A stretch of DNA of 64,000 nucleotides. It comes from JAMQKA01 sp043951865 (GTDB lineage Bacteria > Bacteroidota > Rhodothermia > Balneolales > Balneolaceae). Of this stretch, positions 44,761 to 54,560 are shown one piece after another. The number at the start of each line of letters is the position of its first letter. Position 1 is the stretch's first letter. The translations under genes were made by a program, and so were the position numbers. The notes beneath the pieces are model-generated. The model saw nothing but the letters and a program-made list of their open reading frames with translations, ran no database searches and was not told the DNA's origin. Location: assembly GCF_043951865.1 (NCBI RefSeq), contig NZ_JBINJF010000009.1, forward strand, positions 62,001 to 126,000. Reading direction: 5' to 3'.

Positions 44761-46125
44761 TTGGCTATTTCAGATGCAAGTACCAGGGGGAGTTGGAATT
44801 CGAAAATCGGTTTTATCCTTGCCGCTGCGGGATCGGCTGTCGGTTTGGGCAACATATGGCGATTCCCGACCGAAGCGGCCTCGAATGGTGGCGGGGCGTT
44901 CCTGATAATCTACCTGATCTGCTGTTTTCTCATTGGGTTCCCGGTTATGATGGCCGAACTTTCTATCGGCCGTCATACCCAGAAAAATCCCGTGGGTGCG
45001 TTTAAAGCACTGGGGGGCAGCAACAAATTTTATCCCCTCATTGGCCTGTGGGGAGTGCTTTGCGGCATCATGATACTTTCGTTCTACACCGTGATCGCCG
45101 GATGGACGGTGAGCTACGTCTTCGAGGAGATTTTCTTTTTCCTGGGGCTTGTCGACTGGGCCACCTGGGTTGCCGATACCAATAACGGGCTCCTGAACGC
45201 GATCTTTTCAACCCTGTTTATGGGTGCCACCATTTCCATCATTGTGGGAGGGGTCAGTGACGGTATCGAGCGGGCCACGAAAACCATGATGCCGCTGTTG
45301 ATCGGGATCCTGATCATCATGATCGGGTACACCATCACCCAGCCTGGCAGCACGGAGGGGCTGGCCGTATACCTGCAGCCCGACTTTTCGATGATTACCC
45401 CGGAACTTATATTCGCGGCCATGGGGCAGGCATTCTTTTCCCTGTCCCTGGGAATGGGTGCGCTAATCACTTACGGTTCCTACCTCAGCAAAAAGGAAAA
45501 TATTCCCGAAGCCGCGGCACTCGTAACGATAACCGATGTCGGGATCGCCTTCCTGGCCGGGCTTCTCATCCTTCCCGCCATGTACATGGCCCAGACCGCG
45601 GGGATCTCCATTTTTGCCGATGACGGCAGCCTGCTGGCCGGCCCGGCACTTATTTTCCAGGTACTGCCGGCTCTCTTTCATGAACTGGGGGGGCTGCTCG
45701 GACTTGTTTTCGGCGGCACTTTTTTCCTGCTGCTGAGTGTGGCGGCCCTGACCTCCACTATTTCGCTGCTGGAGGTACCGGTCTCCTTCGCCATTGATGA
45801 ATACGATGTAAAGCGGAAGACTGCGGCCGTCTACATTGGTCTCGGAATTCTTTTTATCTCGCTGATCATCGGGTTTTACCTGCCGCTGATCGATTTTCTG
45901 GACCTTGTATTCAGCCAGATTGGCCTCCCCCTCGGCGGTATCATGATATGCCTGTTCCTGGGATATGTCTGGAAAACGGAAAATGCCTTCAAAGAGTTGA
46001 ACTCCGGCTACAAGGGGTTCTCAGACACCCTGCTGGGTAAAGCCTGGAAGTTTTTTGTGATGATTATCTGCCCAATCGTTATCCTCTTTAACCTGCTGCG
46101 TGCCCTCTTCCCAAATATGTTTTAA
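44761..46125 (+). CDS. Sodium-dependent (NSS/SNF family) transporter
   Basis: The 454-residue protein has about eleven membrane segments and the NSS signature near the start: NSKIGFILAAAGSAVGLGNIWRFPTEAASNGGGAFLI, in which GSAVGLGNIWRFP binds Na+. MAELSIGRHTQKNPVGA follows. It would take up an amino acid or similar solute with Na+. Start TTG at 44761 is supported by AAGGAG at 44747-44752. It is not tightly linked to neighbours. Confidence 0.93.
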   Translation: MAISDASTRGSWNSKIGFILAAAGSAVGLGNIWRFPTEAASNGGGAFLIIYLICCFLIGFPVMMAELSIGRHTQKNPVGAFKALGGSNKFYPLIGLWGVLCGIMILSFYTVIAGWTVSYVFEEIFFFLGLVDWATWVADTNNGLLNAIFSTLFMGATISIIVGGVSDGIERATKTMMPLLIGILIIMIGYTITQPGSTEGLAVYLQPDFSMITPELIFAAMGQAFFSLSLGMGALITYGSYLSKKENIPEAAALVTITDVGIAFLAGLLILPAMYMAQTAGISIFADDGSLLAGPALIFQVLPALFHELGGLLGLVFGGTFFLLLSVAALTSTISLLEVPVSFAIDEYDVKRKTAAVYIGLGILFISLIIGFYLPLIDFLDLVFSQIGLPLGGIMICLFLGYVWKTENAFKELNSGYKGFSDTLLGKAWKFFVMIICPIVILFNLLRALFPNMF

Positions 46126-46262
46126 TCCACGCTTGTTATCCTTAACCGCTCATGCTATTTTTGACCAACTTTAAAAAGTCGTGGTTCCCTCGCTGTAAAT
46201 CATTTTGCGGTCGATAACCATTGCTCCGAGGCTCACGACAGAAGATTGACAACCAGATATTT

Positions 46263-46838
46263 ATGGCTAAGATAGATACATCTCAATTCAGAACCGGAAT
46301 GGTCATCGAAGTGGAAAACGAACTCTACTCCATTGTTGATTACCAGCATGTGAAACCGGGCAAAGGCGGTGCGTTTATTCGTACAAAGCTGAAAGGTGTT
46401 GTCAATGACAAAACCATTGAAAAGACTTTTCGTTCTGGGGAAAAGCTTCTTGAAATACGTGTGGAACGTCAACCCTACCAGTTCCTCTATTCTGATGGCC
46501 CCCTGTTTCATTTTATGCACCAGGAAACGTATGAACAGATCCCGGTAAATAGAGAAAATGTGAAAAAACCGGAATTTTTTGCCGACGGGCAGGAATGCAC
46601 GCTGGTCATCGACACCGACAACGAAAATGTACTCTACGCTGAACCCCCGGATCATCTGGTCAGTAAAGTGGTGGAAACAACCCCCGGTGTTCGGGGCGAT
46701 ACAGCCCAGGGCGGCAGTAAGCCGGCCACGCTGGAATCGGGAGCAACCGTCAAGGTTCCGCTGTTTATCAATGAGGGCGATGAAATCAAAGTTGATACCC
46801 GCACTTCCGAGTATATTGAACGAGCAAAGTCTAACTAA
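46263..46838 (+). CDS. efp: Translation elongation factor P
   Basis: From the ATG at 46263 the 191-residue protein has the three EF-P beta-barrels with the conserved modification loop VKPGKGGAF (K34) and the C-terminal TVKVPLFINEGDEIKVDTRTSEYIERA. It relieves ribosome stalling at proline runs. It sits 9 bases before accB, the common efp-accB-accC order of many bacteria. The genes for K34 modification (epmA/B or earP) are not in the window. Confidence 0.96.
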   Translation: MAKIDTSQFRTGMVIEVENELYSIVDYQHVKPGKGGAFIRTKLKGVVNDKTIEKTFRSGEKLLEIRVERQPYQFLYSDGPLFHFMHQETYEQIPVNRENVKKPEFFADGQECTLVIDTDNENVLYAEPPDHLVSKVVETTPGVRGDTAQGGSKPATLESGATVKVPLFINEGDEIKVDTRTSEYIERAKSN

Positions 46839-46847
46839 TTATTAATC

Positions 46848-47333
46848 ATGGATTTAGATCAAATAAGAAAACTTCTCGATTTAATAGCCGAAAGTGAAGT
46901 TAACGAAGTGGCTATTGAAGAAGGTGATTTTAAAATAAAAGTTAAAAAGAAAGGCGACGTGCAACAGGTTTCGGTCCCGCAACAAGTATTGCCCCAGGTA
47001 CAGGCGGCCGTCCAGGCACAGTCTGCTCAATCCTCCGGCCAGCCCCAGCCCGGCCAGCCTGATGCGGCGGCGGAACAGGACTCCGAAAAAGAAGCCGAGG
47101 GCGAAGTGGTAAAATCACCCATCGTCGGTACCTTTTACCGGTCACCATCTCCCGACTCCGACCCCTTTGTTCAAGTTGGCAGCTCCGTTGACAAGGGGCA
47201 GACCCTCTGTATCGTGGAAGCGATGAAAATCATGAACGAAATTGAGTCGGAATATTCCGGGGAAGTCAAAAAGATACTCGTTGAAGACGGCGAACCGGTA
47301 GAATACGACCAACCACTATTTGTCATAGGCTAA
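46848..47333 (+). CDS. accB: Biotin carboxyl carrier protein of acetyl-CoA carboxylase
   Basis: The 161-residue protein has an N-terminal helical part (MDLDQIRKLLDLIAESEVNEVAI), a Q/A/P-rich linker and a C-terminal biotinyl domain with EAMKIMNEI; K127 carries biotin. It carries the carboxyl group in fatty-acid synthesis. It precedes accC by 17 bases. Confidence 0.96.
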   Translation: MDLDQIRKLLDLIAESEVNEVAIEEGDFKIKVKKKGDVQQVSVPQQVLPQVQAAVQAQSAQSSGQPQPGQPDAAAEQDSEKEAEGEVVKSPIVGTFYRSPSPDSDPFVQVGSSVDKGQTLCIVEAMKIMNEIESEYSGEVKKILVEDGEPVEYDQPLFVIG

Positions 47334-47350
47334 CAGCAAAATAGTTATCC

Positions 47351-48700
47351 ATGTTTAACAAAATTTTGATCGCCAATCGTGGCGAAATTGCACTTCGTAT
47401 TATCCGCACCTGCAAAGAGATGGGCATTAACACAGTTGCGGTGTATTCAACGGCCGACCAAGACAGCCTTCACGTAAAATTTGCTGATGAGGCCGTCTGT
47501 ATAGGTCCCCCGCCCAGTAAAGACAGCTATCTGAAAATTCCAAGTATCCTGGCAGCGGCAGAAATTACCAATGCCGAGGCGATCCATCCCGGCTATGGCT
47601 TCCTGTCTGAAAATGCCGAATTTTCAAGGATCTGCTCCGAACACGATCTTAAATTTATCGGTCCTTCTCCAGAGATGATCGCCACCATGGGAGACAAGGC
47701 CAAGGCCAAGGAGAAAATGATCAGCAACGGGGTGCCGGTGGTTCCCGGCAGCGAGGGAATCGTAGAAACGCTTGAGGAAGCCCGGCCGATCTGCAAAGAG
47801 GTCGGCTACCCGGTTATCCTCAAAGCGGTGGCCGGCGGCGGCGGGCGCGGCATGCGCATTGTTACGGAGGAGTCCAAGCTGCAACAGGCGTTTGACACCT
47901 GTCGTAACGAAGCGGAAGCCGCTTTTGGAAATCCGGCCGTATATATTGAAAAATTTGTACAGGATCCCCACCATGTGGAGATACAGATTCTGGGTGATCA
48001 GCACGGAAACGCGATCCACCTGGGCGAACGAGACTGTTCGCTGCAACGGCGTCATCAAAAGATACTGGAGGAGTCCCCTTCTCCGCTCATGACACCGGAA
48101 CTTCGGGAAGAAATGGGAGAAGCGGCCGTCAATGCCGCCCATTCGGTAAGCTATGAAGGAGCGGGAACGGTCGAGTTTTTGGTCGACAAAGACCTCAACT
48201 TCTACTTTATGGAGATGAATACCCGGATTCAGGTAGAACACCCGGTGACGGAAGAGATTACAGACTACGATCTGGTGGAAGAGCAAATAAAGGTAGCGGC
48301 CGGTGAAAAGCTGGAAGAGCGCTCGCTGACCATGCGGGGACACGCCATTGAATGCCGCATAAATGCCGAGGATCCGGCTCACAATTTCCGTCCAACCGCC
48401 GGCACCATCAGCGTATTTCATCCTCCGGGAGGGCACAATGTGCGGCTTGACACCCACGCTTACGCCGGCTACCGCATCCCGCCGCATTACGACTCGATGA
48501 TCGCCAAACTGATTGTCAGTGCACCCACACGCCGGGACGCCATCAACAAGATGCGCCGCGCGCTGTCAGAATTTGTCGTGGAGGGCGTTAAAACCACCAT
48601 CCCCTATCACCTGCAACTGATGGATGACCCCAACTTCCAGGCGGGCACATTCAATACCCATTACCTGGAGAAGGAATTTAAATTTAACCCGGAAAATTAA
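47351..48700 (+). CDS. accC: Biotin carboxylase
   Basis: The 449-residue protein has the ATP-grasp features of biotin carboxylase: KILIANRGEIALRIIRTCKEMGI at the start, GGGGRGMRIV, ERDCSLQRRHQKILEESPSP and EMNTRIQVEHPVTE in the active site. It carboxylates AccB using bicarbonate and ATP. It ends 11 bases before gcvH, so the four genes efp-accB-accC-gcvH read as one unit. No carboxyltransferase accAD is nearby. Confidence 0.97.
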   Translation: MFNKILIANRGEIALRIIRTCKEMGINTVAVYSTADQDSLHVKFADEAVCIGPPPSKDSYLKIPSILAAAEITNAEAIHPGYGFLSENAEFSRICSEHDLKFIGPSPEMIATMGDKAKAKEKMISNGVPVVPGSEGIVETLEEARPICKEVGYPVILKAVAGGGGRGMRIVTEESKLQQAFDTCRNEAEAAFGNPAVYIEKFVQDPHHVEIQILGDQHGNAIHLGERDCSLQRRHQKILEESPSPLMTPELREEMGEAAVNAAHSVSYEGAGTVEFLVDKDLNFYFMEMNTRIQVEHPVTEEITDYDLVEEQIKVAAGEKLEERSLTMRGHAIECRINAEDPAHNFRPTAGTISVFHPPGGHNVRLDTHAYAGYRIPPHYDSMIAKLIVSAPTRRDAINKMRRALSEFVVEGVKTTIPYHLQLMDDPNFQAGTFNTHYLEKEFKFNPEN

Positions 48701-48711
48701 CCTTTACTGAC

Positions 48712-49092
48712 ATGGACTTTCCCGAGGAGCTAAAATATACCCGAGAGCACGAATGGATTCGTGACAACGGCGACGGAACCGCCACGATTGGAATCACCGA
48801 TTTCGCCCAAAGTGAGCTCGGCGACATTGTTTTTGTTGAGCTGGAACCTGAAGGATTCGAGTTTGAGCAGGAAGAGGTCATCGGAACGGTGGAGGCTGTA
48901 AAGACGGTTTCCGAACTTTTTGCCCCTGTCGACGGGACCATTGCCGAGATCAATGCGTCACTGGAAGCGGAGCCGGAGCAGGTCAATGACGACCCCTATG
49001 GCAAAGGCTGGATGCTCAAAATTGAGCTGGCGGATGCCTCCCAACTGGATGCACTGATGTCTGCGGATGAATACAGGAAAATCATTATTTAG
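48712..49092 (+). CDS. gcvH: Glycine cleavage system H protein
   Basis: The 126-residue protein has the lipoyl-domain features of GcvH: YTREHEWIRDNGDGTATIGITDFAQSELGDIVFVELPE-like start and IGTVEAVKTVSELFAPVDG with lipoyl K64, and a C-terminal DPYGKGWMLKIELAD. It shuttles the aminomethyl group between P, T and L proteins. No gcvP or gcvT is present; it directly follows accC, so it may also serve as a lipoyl donor/relay. The linkage of a lipoyl and a biotinyl carrier gene is notable. Confidence 0.95.
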   Translation: MDFPEELKYTREHEWIRDNGDGTATIGITDFAQSELGDIVFVELEPEGFEFEQEEVIGTVEAVKTVSELFAPVDGTIAEINASLEAEPEQVNDDPYGKGWMLKIELADASQLDALMSADEYRKIII

Positions 49093-49438
49093 CAGAGGCC
49101 TTTGCCAAACCTGATGCCTGGTTGGGAGGTGGTTGTACACCGACCTTGTATCGCACATAAAGCAGGAGTACGACTTCCTCCGAACGGTGATTCGAATGTT
49201 TTGCAAAGTCCTGTTGGTAATCATTTGAAACCCGTTATTGGTTCGTTGGAATTTTTAAAGCGAAAAAACACTCTAGGCATTTAACACCGGGCTCCGTAGA
49301 ATGCTCATTCGGCCACAATGTTTTATCATTATCGTGGTCGTCTTTGAAGTGGTAGAAACTGAAAAAGCAACCCGGCAAACAGAGTCCAATCCAACAACAT
49401 AACCGGTAACAACTAACGAACATACCGAATACCCACCG
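49093..49438. other. 346-base intergenic region between gcvH and guaA
   Basis: No gene, tRNA, clear riboswitch or strong terminator hairpin was recognised. It should contain the guaA promoter. A 60-codon frame starting at 49102 has no family features. Confidence 0.4.
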
Positions 49439-50989
49439 ATGCACCATAGACCTGAAGAATGGATTTTAATTCTCGATTTTGGATCGCAGTACACCCAGCT
49501 TATCGCTCGGCGCCTGCGAGAGCTGAACGTATACTGCGAAATCCATCCCTGTAATGCGGATCTCACCCTGTTTGACGAATTCGTGCCTTCCGGCATCGTC
49601 CTTTCCGGCGGGCCGATGAGTGTGAATGATGAGAATGCCCCTCCCCTTAATACACATATTTTCGAATGGGAGGTTCCGATTCTCGGGATCTGTTATGGTC
49701 TGCAGATCCTGGCCCACAATGAGATCCCCGGCAGCGTAGAACAGGCGGACCGCAGGGAGTTTGGACGTTCTGAGCTTATCGTGGATGATGACACTGACCT
49801 GCTCAAAGAGATCCCGGAAGAGTCGATCGTGTGGATGAGTCACGGCGACCATATCATAAAACTGCCGGATGCCTACGAAATTATCGCCCATACCGACAAC
49901 GCCAGGGTGGCGGCCGTTCGGCACACCCGTAAACCGATTTACGGAGTCCAGTTTCACCCGGAGGTCGTACACACGGTTTACGGGAAGAAAATTCTAAAGA
50001 ATTTTTCCTTTGAGATCTGCCAGCTGCATGGAAGCTGGACTGCCGAATCGTTTATCGAGGCGACCATTCGTGAAATCCGGGAACAGGTGGGTGACGCTCG
50101 GGTCTTGTGTGGACTCTCGGGCGGGGTAGACTCGACCGTGGTCGCAACGCTCGTTCACAAAGCCATCGGTGATCAACTGCAGTGTATTTTTGTCGATAAC
50201 GGGCTCCTTCGCAAGAACGAGTTCCAGGATGTGCTCGATATTTATGAAGACAAGCTCCATCTCCCGGTTAAGGGGATCGACGCCTCTGATAAATTCCTTG
50301 ATCGACTGGAAGGAGTTTTCGACCCGGAAAAAAAACGGAAAATCATCGGCAACACCTTTATTGAGGTCTTTGACGAGGCGATCAGCGACGACAATTCATT
50401 CAAGTTCCTGGCTCAGGGTACGCTCTATCCCGATGTAATTGAGAGCGTCTCATTCAAGGGACCATCAGCCACGATCAAGTCGCACCACAACGTGGGCGGG
50501 CTCCCGGAAGAGATGAACCTTGACCTGGTGGAACCGGTACGGGAGCTTTTTAAGGACGAAGTTCGAAATGTGGGGCGTAAACTTGGAATCCCGGATCATT
50601 TTATCAAGCGCCACCCGTTCCCGGGCCCCGGCCTGGGAATCCGCATCATCTCGGATGTGACCAGGGACAAGCTGGACCTGCTCCGCGTGGCGGATGATAT
50701 CTTCATCAGTGAACTGCGAAAACACGATCTGTATGACGAGGTTTGGCAGGCACTGGCGGTACTTTTGCCGGTACAAAGTGTCGGTGTCATGGGGGACGAA
50801 CGGACCTATGAATTTACGATCGCCCTGCGTGCGGTTACCAGTGTTGACGGGATGACCGCAGACTGGGCCAAGCTGCCGCACCCGTTCCTGGCCCATGTCT
50901 CCAACCGGATTATTAATGAAGTGCGTGGCATCAATCGCGTGGTCTACGATGTGAGCTCGAAGCCCCCATCAACTATTGAGTGGGAATAA
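49439..50989 (+). CDS. guaA: GMP synthase (glutamine-hydrolysing)
   Basis: The 516-residue protein has an N-terminal class I glutamine amidotransferase with C85 in GICYGLQ and a PEVVHT histidine/glutamate motif, an ATP pyrophosphatase domain with LSGGVDST, and a C-terminal dimerisation domain (RHPFPGPGLGIRII...KPPSTIEWE). It converts XMP to GMP. Start ATG at 49439 gives the usual N-terminus LILDFGSQYTQLIARRLREL. Confidence 0.97.
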   Translation: MHHRPEEWILILDFGSQYTQLIARRLRELNVYCEIHPCNADLTLFDEFVPSGIVLSGGPMSVNDENAPPLNTHIFEWEVPILGICYGLQILAHNEIPGSVEQADRREFGRSELIVDDDTDLLKEIPEESIVWMSHGDHIIKLPDAYEIIAHTDNARVAAVRHTRKPIYGVQFHPEVVHTVYGKKILKNFSFEICQLHGSWTAESFIEATIREIREQVGDARVLCGLSGGVDSTVVATLVHKAIGDQLQCIFVDNGLLRKNEFQDVLDIYEDKLHLPVKGIDASDKFLDRLEGVFDPEKKRKIIGNTFIEVFDEAISDDNSFKFLAQGTLYPDVIESVSFKGPSATIKSHHNVGGLPEEMNLDLVEPVRELFKDEVRNVGRKLGIPDHFIKRHPFPGPGLGIRIISDVTRDKLDLLRVADDIFISELRKHDLYDEVWQALAVLLPVQSVGVMGDERTYEFTIALRAVTSVDGMTADWAKLPHPFLAHVSNRIINEVRGINRVVYDVSSKPPSTIEWE

Positions 50990-51064
50990 TAAAGAACATT
51001 TGGACATGGTTACTGTATAAGAAGCAGAACAAGCGCCTAACATTAATTTATAATACCGACGTCC

Positions 51065-52858
51065 GTGAATTTTCTTACCCGTTTAAATAATTTTTTTGTT
51101 CTCATTTCAACGATATTTTTTCTGTTGCTAGGAAGCAATACTCCCCTTTTTGCCCAGACATTTGAAGATGCGCTGGAACTGTATGAAAATGAGCAGTATG
51201 AAAAGGCGGCTTCAGCTTTCCAAAACCTGAACTCACCGGAAGGAGTTCTCTTCACCGGGAAAAGTTATTACAGCCTCGGGGAGTACCTGAAGGCCAAGTC
51301 ACTGTTAAACAGTCTTCCAGATAACGCATCGCCCCAGGTTATCAATGAAGCCCGTTTCACGTTGGCCCTGGTCGAGTTTCAACTTAGCCAGTTTGGCCTG
51401 GCCCTGAACAGGCTCTACCGGCTGAAAGAGATCACCCCGCGAACGTCACTCGTCAACCAGTCAAGATCCCTTTATAATGATATCCTGGATTACCTGACGC
51501 TGGCACAGCGCCGGCAGGCCTTTCAATCGGTACGTTTCCCGGAGATACAATCAGATCTGATCAGGTCGGCCTTTGGCAAGGTAGATTATAAAACTGCAAG
51601 AATGCTGCTTGATGAGCTCAAACGTTCCGCTTCCCCCTCCGGAGAGATCTCATTTGAACCCCTGGAACAGATGCTTTCCGATTCTCTGAACTACACGTAC
51701 CGCGACTCATATGCCCGCCGTCTTTCGGCCCCGCGGGGAATGGTGTATGATATCGGGGCCACCTTGCCCCGCTCCATTGCCGGTTCGCCGGAATTTAGCG
51801 CCTCACAAGGTCTTTACCAGGGATATCTCCTGGCAGCCGAAGAGTTTAACCAGCGGAATGCCGATAAGAAAGCGTTTATCCGGTATCAAAATACCGGGGC
51901 CGATATGGATTCTGCCGGCTACGCCATGAACCGTTTGGCCTGGAGTTCCAATGTGGATCTGGTACTGGGGCCCCTCTACTCTGAACCTGCCGTGCAGGTC
52001 GCGGCGCTGGCGGAGCAATACCACATACCGGTAATGGCTCCCCTGGCCAATGCGGACAGCCTAAATATCGACAATCCCTACGTTTTCCAGGCCAATCCCA
52101 CCTTTTCAATTCACGGAAAAAGAATGGCTCGGTATGCAGTCAACAACCTGAATATGGATACCCTCGCCGTGTTTGCTGAACGCAACTCGCTCGGGGCCGC
52201 CTCAGCTTATGCCTTCCGAACAGAAGCAGAGCGGCTGGGTGCCCACATTGAACATTTCATGATCGAAGACCTGGAGGAGCGCGGCTATGATATCAGCGAT
52301 TTTACCGCACGGTTTGCGCCCGATACTGTTCAAGCCTCAAGCGCCGGTTTTAATAAAACGGCCAGTACATCCAGCGGCAGATTACACCAGCCACTTGACG
52401 GGATTTATGCCCCGTTTACCGGTCAGGCGGCTCCCACACTTATTGAGCTTCTAATGGTGGATCTTCAGGTAATGAACAGCCGGCTCACCGTACTCGGATC
52501 CCAGGAATGGGGTGCAACCGAGATTCCTGAAGAGCATCTGCAAAACCGTTCAATCTATTTTTCAGAAAGTTTTCATATCGATTCGCAAAATGAACGGGTC
52601 CGGCAGTTCCGTGAAGATTTTAGCCAGCGTTTTGGCACGGAAGCCTCACGATATGCCCTCATTGGGTATGACTCTGCCGATTTTATACTGCGTACATTGG
52701 AACGGGTGGGAAATCCGGCTCTTCTGAAGGAGGCAATAAAAACAGAACCTCTCTACGAAGGATTGATCAGTAATATCCATTTCGAAGGTACCCACGTTAA
52801 CCAGGAAGTGAAAATATTTACTATCACTCCGCAAGGAATACAGCCCGTAGCCAATTAG
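51065..52858 (+). CDS. Periplasmic-binding-protein-like protein with TPR N-terminus (LpoA-like)
   Basis: The 597-residue protein (GTG start) has a signal peptide (VLISTIFFLLLGSNTPLFAQ), helical TPR repeats (FEDALELYENEQYEKAASAFQN, GKSYYSLGEYLKAKSLLNS) and a type-1 periplasmic-binding fold from about residue 220 (GATLPRSIAGSPEFSASQGLYQGYLLAAEEFNQRN, NVDLVLGPLYSEPAVQVAALAEQYHIPVMAPLANADSLN in pieces). TPR plus this fold is the LpoA design that activates penicillin-binding protein 1A, but receptor-type ABC binding proteins have the same fold, so the role is an inference. mltG lies 240 bases further, on the other strand. Confidence 0.68.
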   Translation: MNFLTRLNNFFVLISTIFFLLLGSNTPLFAQTFEDALELYENEQYEKAASAFQNLNSPEGVLFTGKSYYSLGEYLKAKSLLNSLPDNASPQVINEARFTLALVEFQLSQFGLALNRLYRLKEITPRTSLVNQSRSLYNDILDYLTLAQRRQAFQSVRFPEIQSDLIRSAFGKVDYKTARMLLDELKRSASPSGEISFEPLEQMLSDSLNYTYRDSYARRLSAPRGMVYDIGATLPRSIAGSPEFSASQGLYQGYLLAAEEFNQRNADKKAFIRYQNTGADMDSAGYAMNRLAWSSNVDLVLGPLYSEPAVQVAALAEQYHIPVMAPLANADSLNIDNPYVFQANPTFSIHGKRMARYAVNNLNMDTLAVFAERNSLGAASAYAFRTEAERLGAHIEHFMIEDLEERGYDISDFTARFAPDTVQASSAGFNKTASTSSGRLHQPLDGIYAPFTGQAAPTLIELLMVDLQVMNSRLTVLGSQEWGATEIPEEHLQNRSIYFSESFHIDSQNERVRQFREDFSQRFGTEASRYALIGYDSADFILRTLERVGNPALLKEAIKTEPLYEGLISNIHFEGTHVNQEVKIFTITPQGIQPVAN

Positions 52859-52863
52859 CCTGG

Positions 52864-52996
52864 ATTTTTCACCAAGAAATTTGTTCTTCAGCAAGGCAAA
52901 GGGAAAATGGCCGCGCAGACGTACCGTTGTACGTCAAGCCGGTGATGTTCCCTTTAACACAGCTGAAGGGTAAATCTCCCAGCGCTTTACCCCCTG
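52864..52996. repeat. 133-base fold-back repeat, copy 2
   Basis: This copy starts 6 bases after the stop of the LpoA-like gene and aligns without gaps with 25844-25976. Its central hairpin is perfect: GACGTAC, loop CGTT, GTACGTC; in copy 1 the last base of the second arm is T (a G-U pair). AAAGGGAA/TTCCCTTT and CTTCAGC/GCTGAAG form further arms. It lies between a plus-strand gene and the end of the minus-strand mltG. Confidence 0.8.
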
Positions 52997-53100
52997 CCAA
53001 TTAAAGAGTCGGTAAGGCAAGCTACAATAGAAGCTGCCAGGACTTTAACCGACATTTTAGTCTTGACATGAACAATAATGTGGTAATTTTAGACTGTAAA

Positions 53101-54186
53101 CTACCGCACATCGCTGGTTTGCTGTTGCTGTCGCTCTCGTTCGCGTTTGATGCGGTATTGCTCGCGGAGCCACTCTCTCCACTTTTCGCTTTTTTCTTTG
53201 TGTTCCTCGAACGTTTCTGAAAACAGGTGATACCCTTCGGGAGTAGCAACCATATACAAATAATCGTGATCAGCCGGATACAGGGCCGCTTCAATAGAGT
53301 GCAGGCTTGGATTGGTTATGGGGCCGGGAGGCAATCCCCGATACAGGTAGGTGTTATATGGGTGATCGGTTTTGTAATCCTCGTAGAGCAATCTGCGGCG
53401 CTCTCCAACCGCGTAGTTTACGGTGGGATCGGCCTGCAGCCGCATGCCCTGTTCCAGTCGATTCCAATACAGCCCGCTAACTTCGGGTTTTTCTTCTCTG
53501 TGTCGCACCTCCCACTCAATGATTGAGGCAAGCGTAATGATCTCGTCCATGGTTTTGTCGAGCTCATCCAGTCGCCCGCTGTATTTATCCGCAACCAGCG
53601 ACTCAAATTCACTAAATATACGCCTGACCACGGTTTCCGGCGGGGTATTCCAGTACATCGAATAGGTCTCAGGGAGCATTCTCCCGATCCAGGTATCTGG
53701 AGTCACTCCATGCCCGGCTAAAAAGCTGCTGTCTTCCAGGGTCGCCGCCAGTTGTGTCGAATCAAAGGTGAAATGGGAAGAGAGGCTGGAAATGAGCCTG
53801 TCTTTGTCCAAACCGGGTACAATCGTAATTTCAACTGGATCCTGGATGCCACGGGACATCCTCGAGAGAAGCACGTCGTAAGAATAGCCGCCATCAATAA
53901 GGTAATGCCCGGTGTTAAAGTTATTCCACCCCAACAGACGTCCCGCCCAAACCATCTCCTCTTTGCTGCGAACCACACCCGAGTCGGCCAGCATCTGGCT
54001 CAGAGTCTGCAAATCGGTCTTCTCATGGAGGTAGATATGCACCGGCCTGTCCGATTCAATAGCGCTGGTATCAGACAGGCGGGATAAGCGCGACCCCACT
54101 ATCGCAACAAGACAAAGACCAAATACTATCGCAGCGGTAAGAAGCTCTGCGGCAGTGACCGGTATGACTTTTTTGATATTTGTCAA
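53101..54186 (-). CDS. mltG: Endolytic murein transglycosylase MltG
   Basis: The 361-residue protein has a single N-terminal membrane segment (AAELLTAAIVFGLCLVAIVGS) and the MltG (YceG-like) domain: LTLASIIEWEVRHR with catalytic E224, GLYWNRLEQGMRLQADPTVNYA, and YNTYLYRGLPPGPITNPSLHSIEAALYP. It cleaves nascent peptidoglycan strands at the inner membrane. The basic Q-rich C-tail is normal. Start TTG at 54186 is the only available one in frame after the stop at 54198-54196. Confidence 0.94.
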   Translation of the reverse strand: MTNIKKVIPVTAAELLTAAIVFGLCLVAIVGSRLSRLSDTSAIESDRPVHIYLHEKTDLQTLSQMLADSGVVRSKEEMVWAGRLLGWNNFNTGHYLIDGGYSYDVLLSRMSRGIQDPVEITIVPGLDKDRLISSLSSHFTFDSTQLAATLEDSSFLAGHGVTPDTWIGRMLPETYSMYWNTPPETVVRRIFSEFESLVADKYSGRLDELDKTMDEIITLASIIEWEVRHREEKPEVSGLYWNRLEQGMRLQADPTVNYAVGERRRLLYEDYKTDHPYNTYLYRGLPPGPITNPSLHSIEAALYPADHDYLYMVATPEGYHLFSETFEEHKEKSEKWREWLREQYRIKRERERQQQQTSDVR

Positions 54187-54560
54187 TGAATGAGATTATT
54201 ATGGGTTCCTGGTGCCGGATCTGGCATAATCTACTGCAAACCATCCAAACTGGGCTGATTCTCGTTACAATTCCCTCCGTCCGACCAACTTCCAGCGAGG
54301 ATGCCATGTGCTTGAGAAATGACAAATGGGGTAATTTGCCAGTAGCAATATATCGGTTTTTGAACTAAAAAAGTAATGGAGCTCTTCTACTGAAAACGGA
54401 TACTGTTTGTTGACTGTGCCCTGGTTTCTGCTGTATTCCTCAAGCTGGGGCAGAACTAAATCGCAGGAGAAGTGCAACTTTCGCTCTTCGATCTCGTACT
54501 TTTCGAATGAGAATTGAATTTACTATTTGGATGCTTCACAAAGCACCAAATGCCCTAAAG
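54187..54560. other. 374-base non-coding stretch upstream of mltG
   Basis: This part of the 487-base gap must hold the mltG promoter (minus strand). Short frames occur but none has family content. No repeat of the 133-base type was found. Confidence 0.4.

Noticed and set aside
47624..48487. 287-codon minus-strand frame inside accC
   Set aside because: Antisense shadow of biotin carboxylase; no recognisable protein features.
49093..49438. Possible tRNA or riboswitch between gcvH and guaA
   Set aside because: No cloverleaf with a GTTCRA-type T-arm and no conserved riboswitch core could be found.
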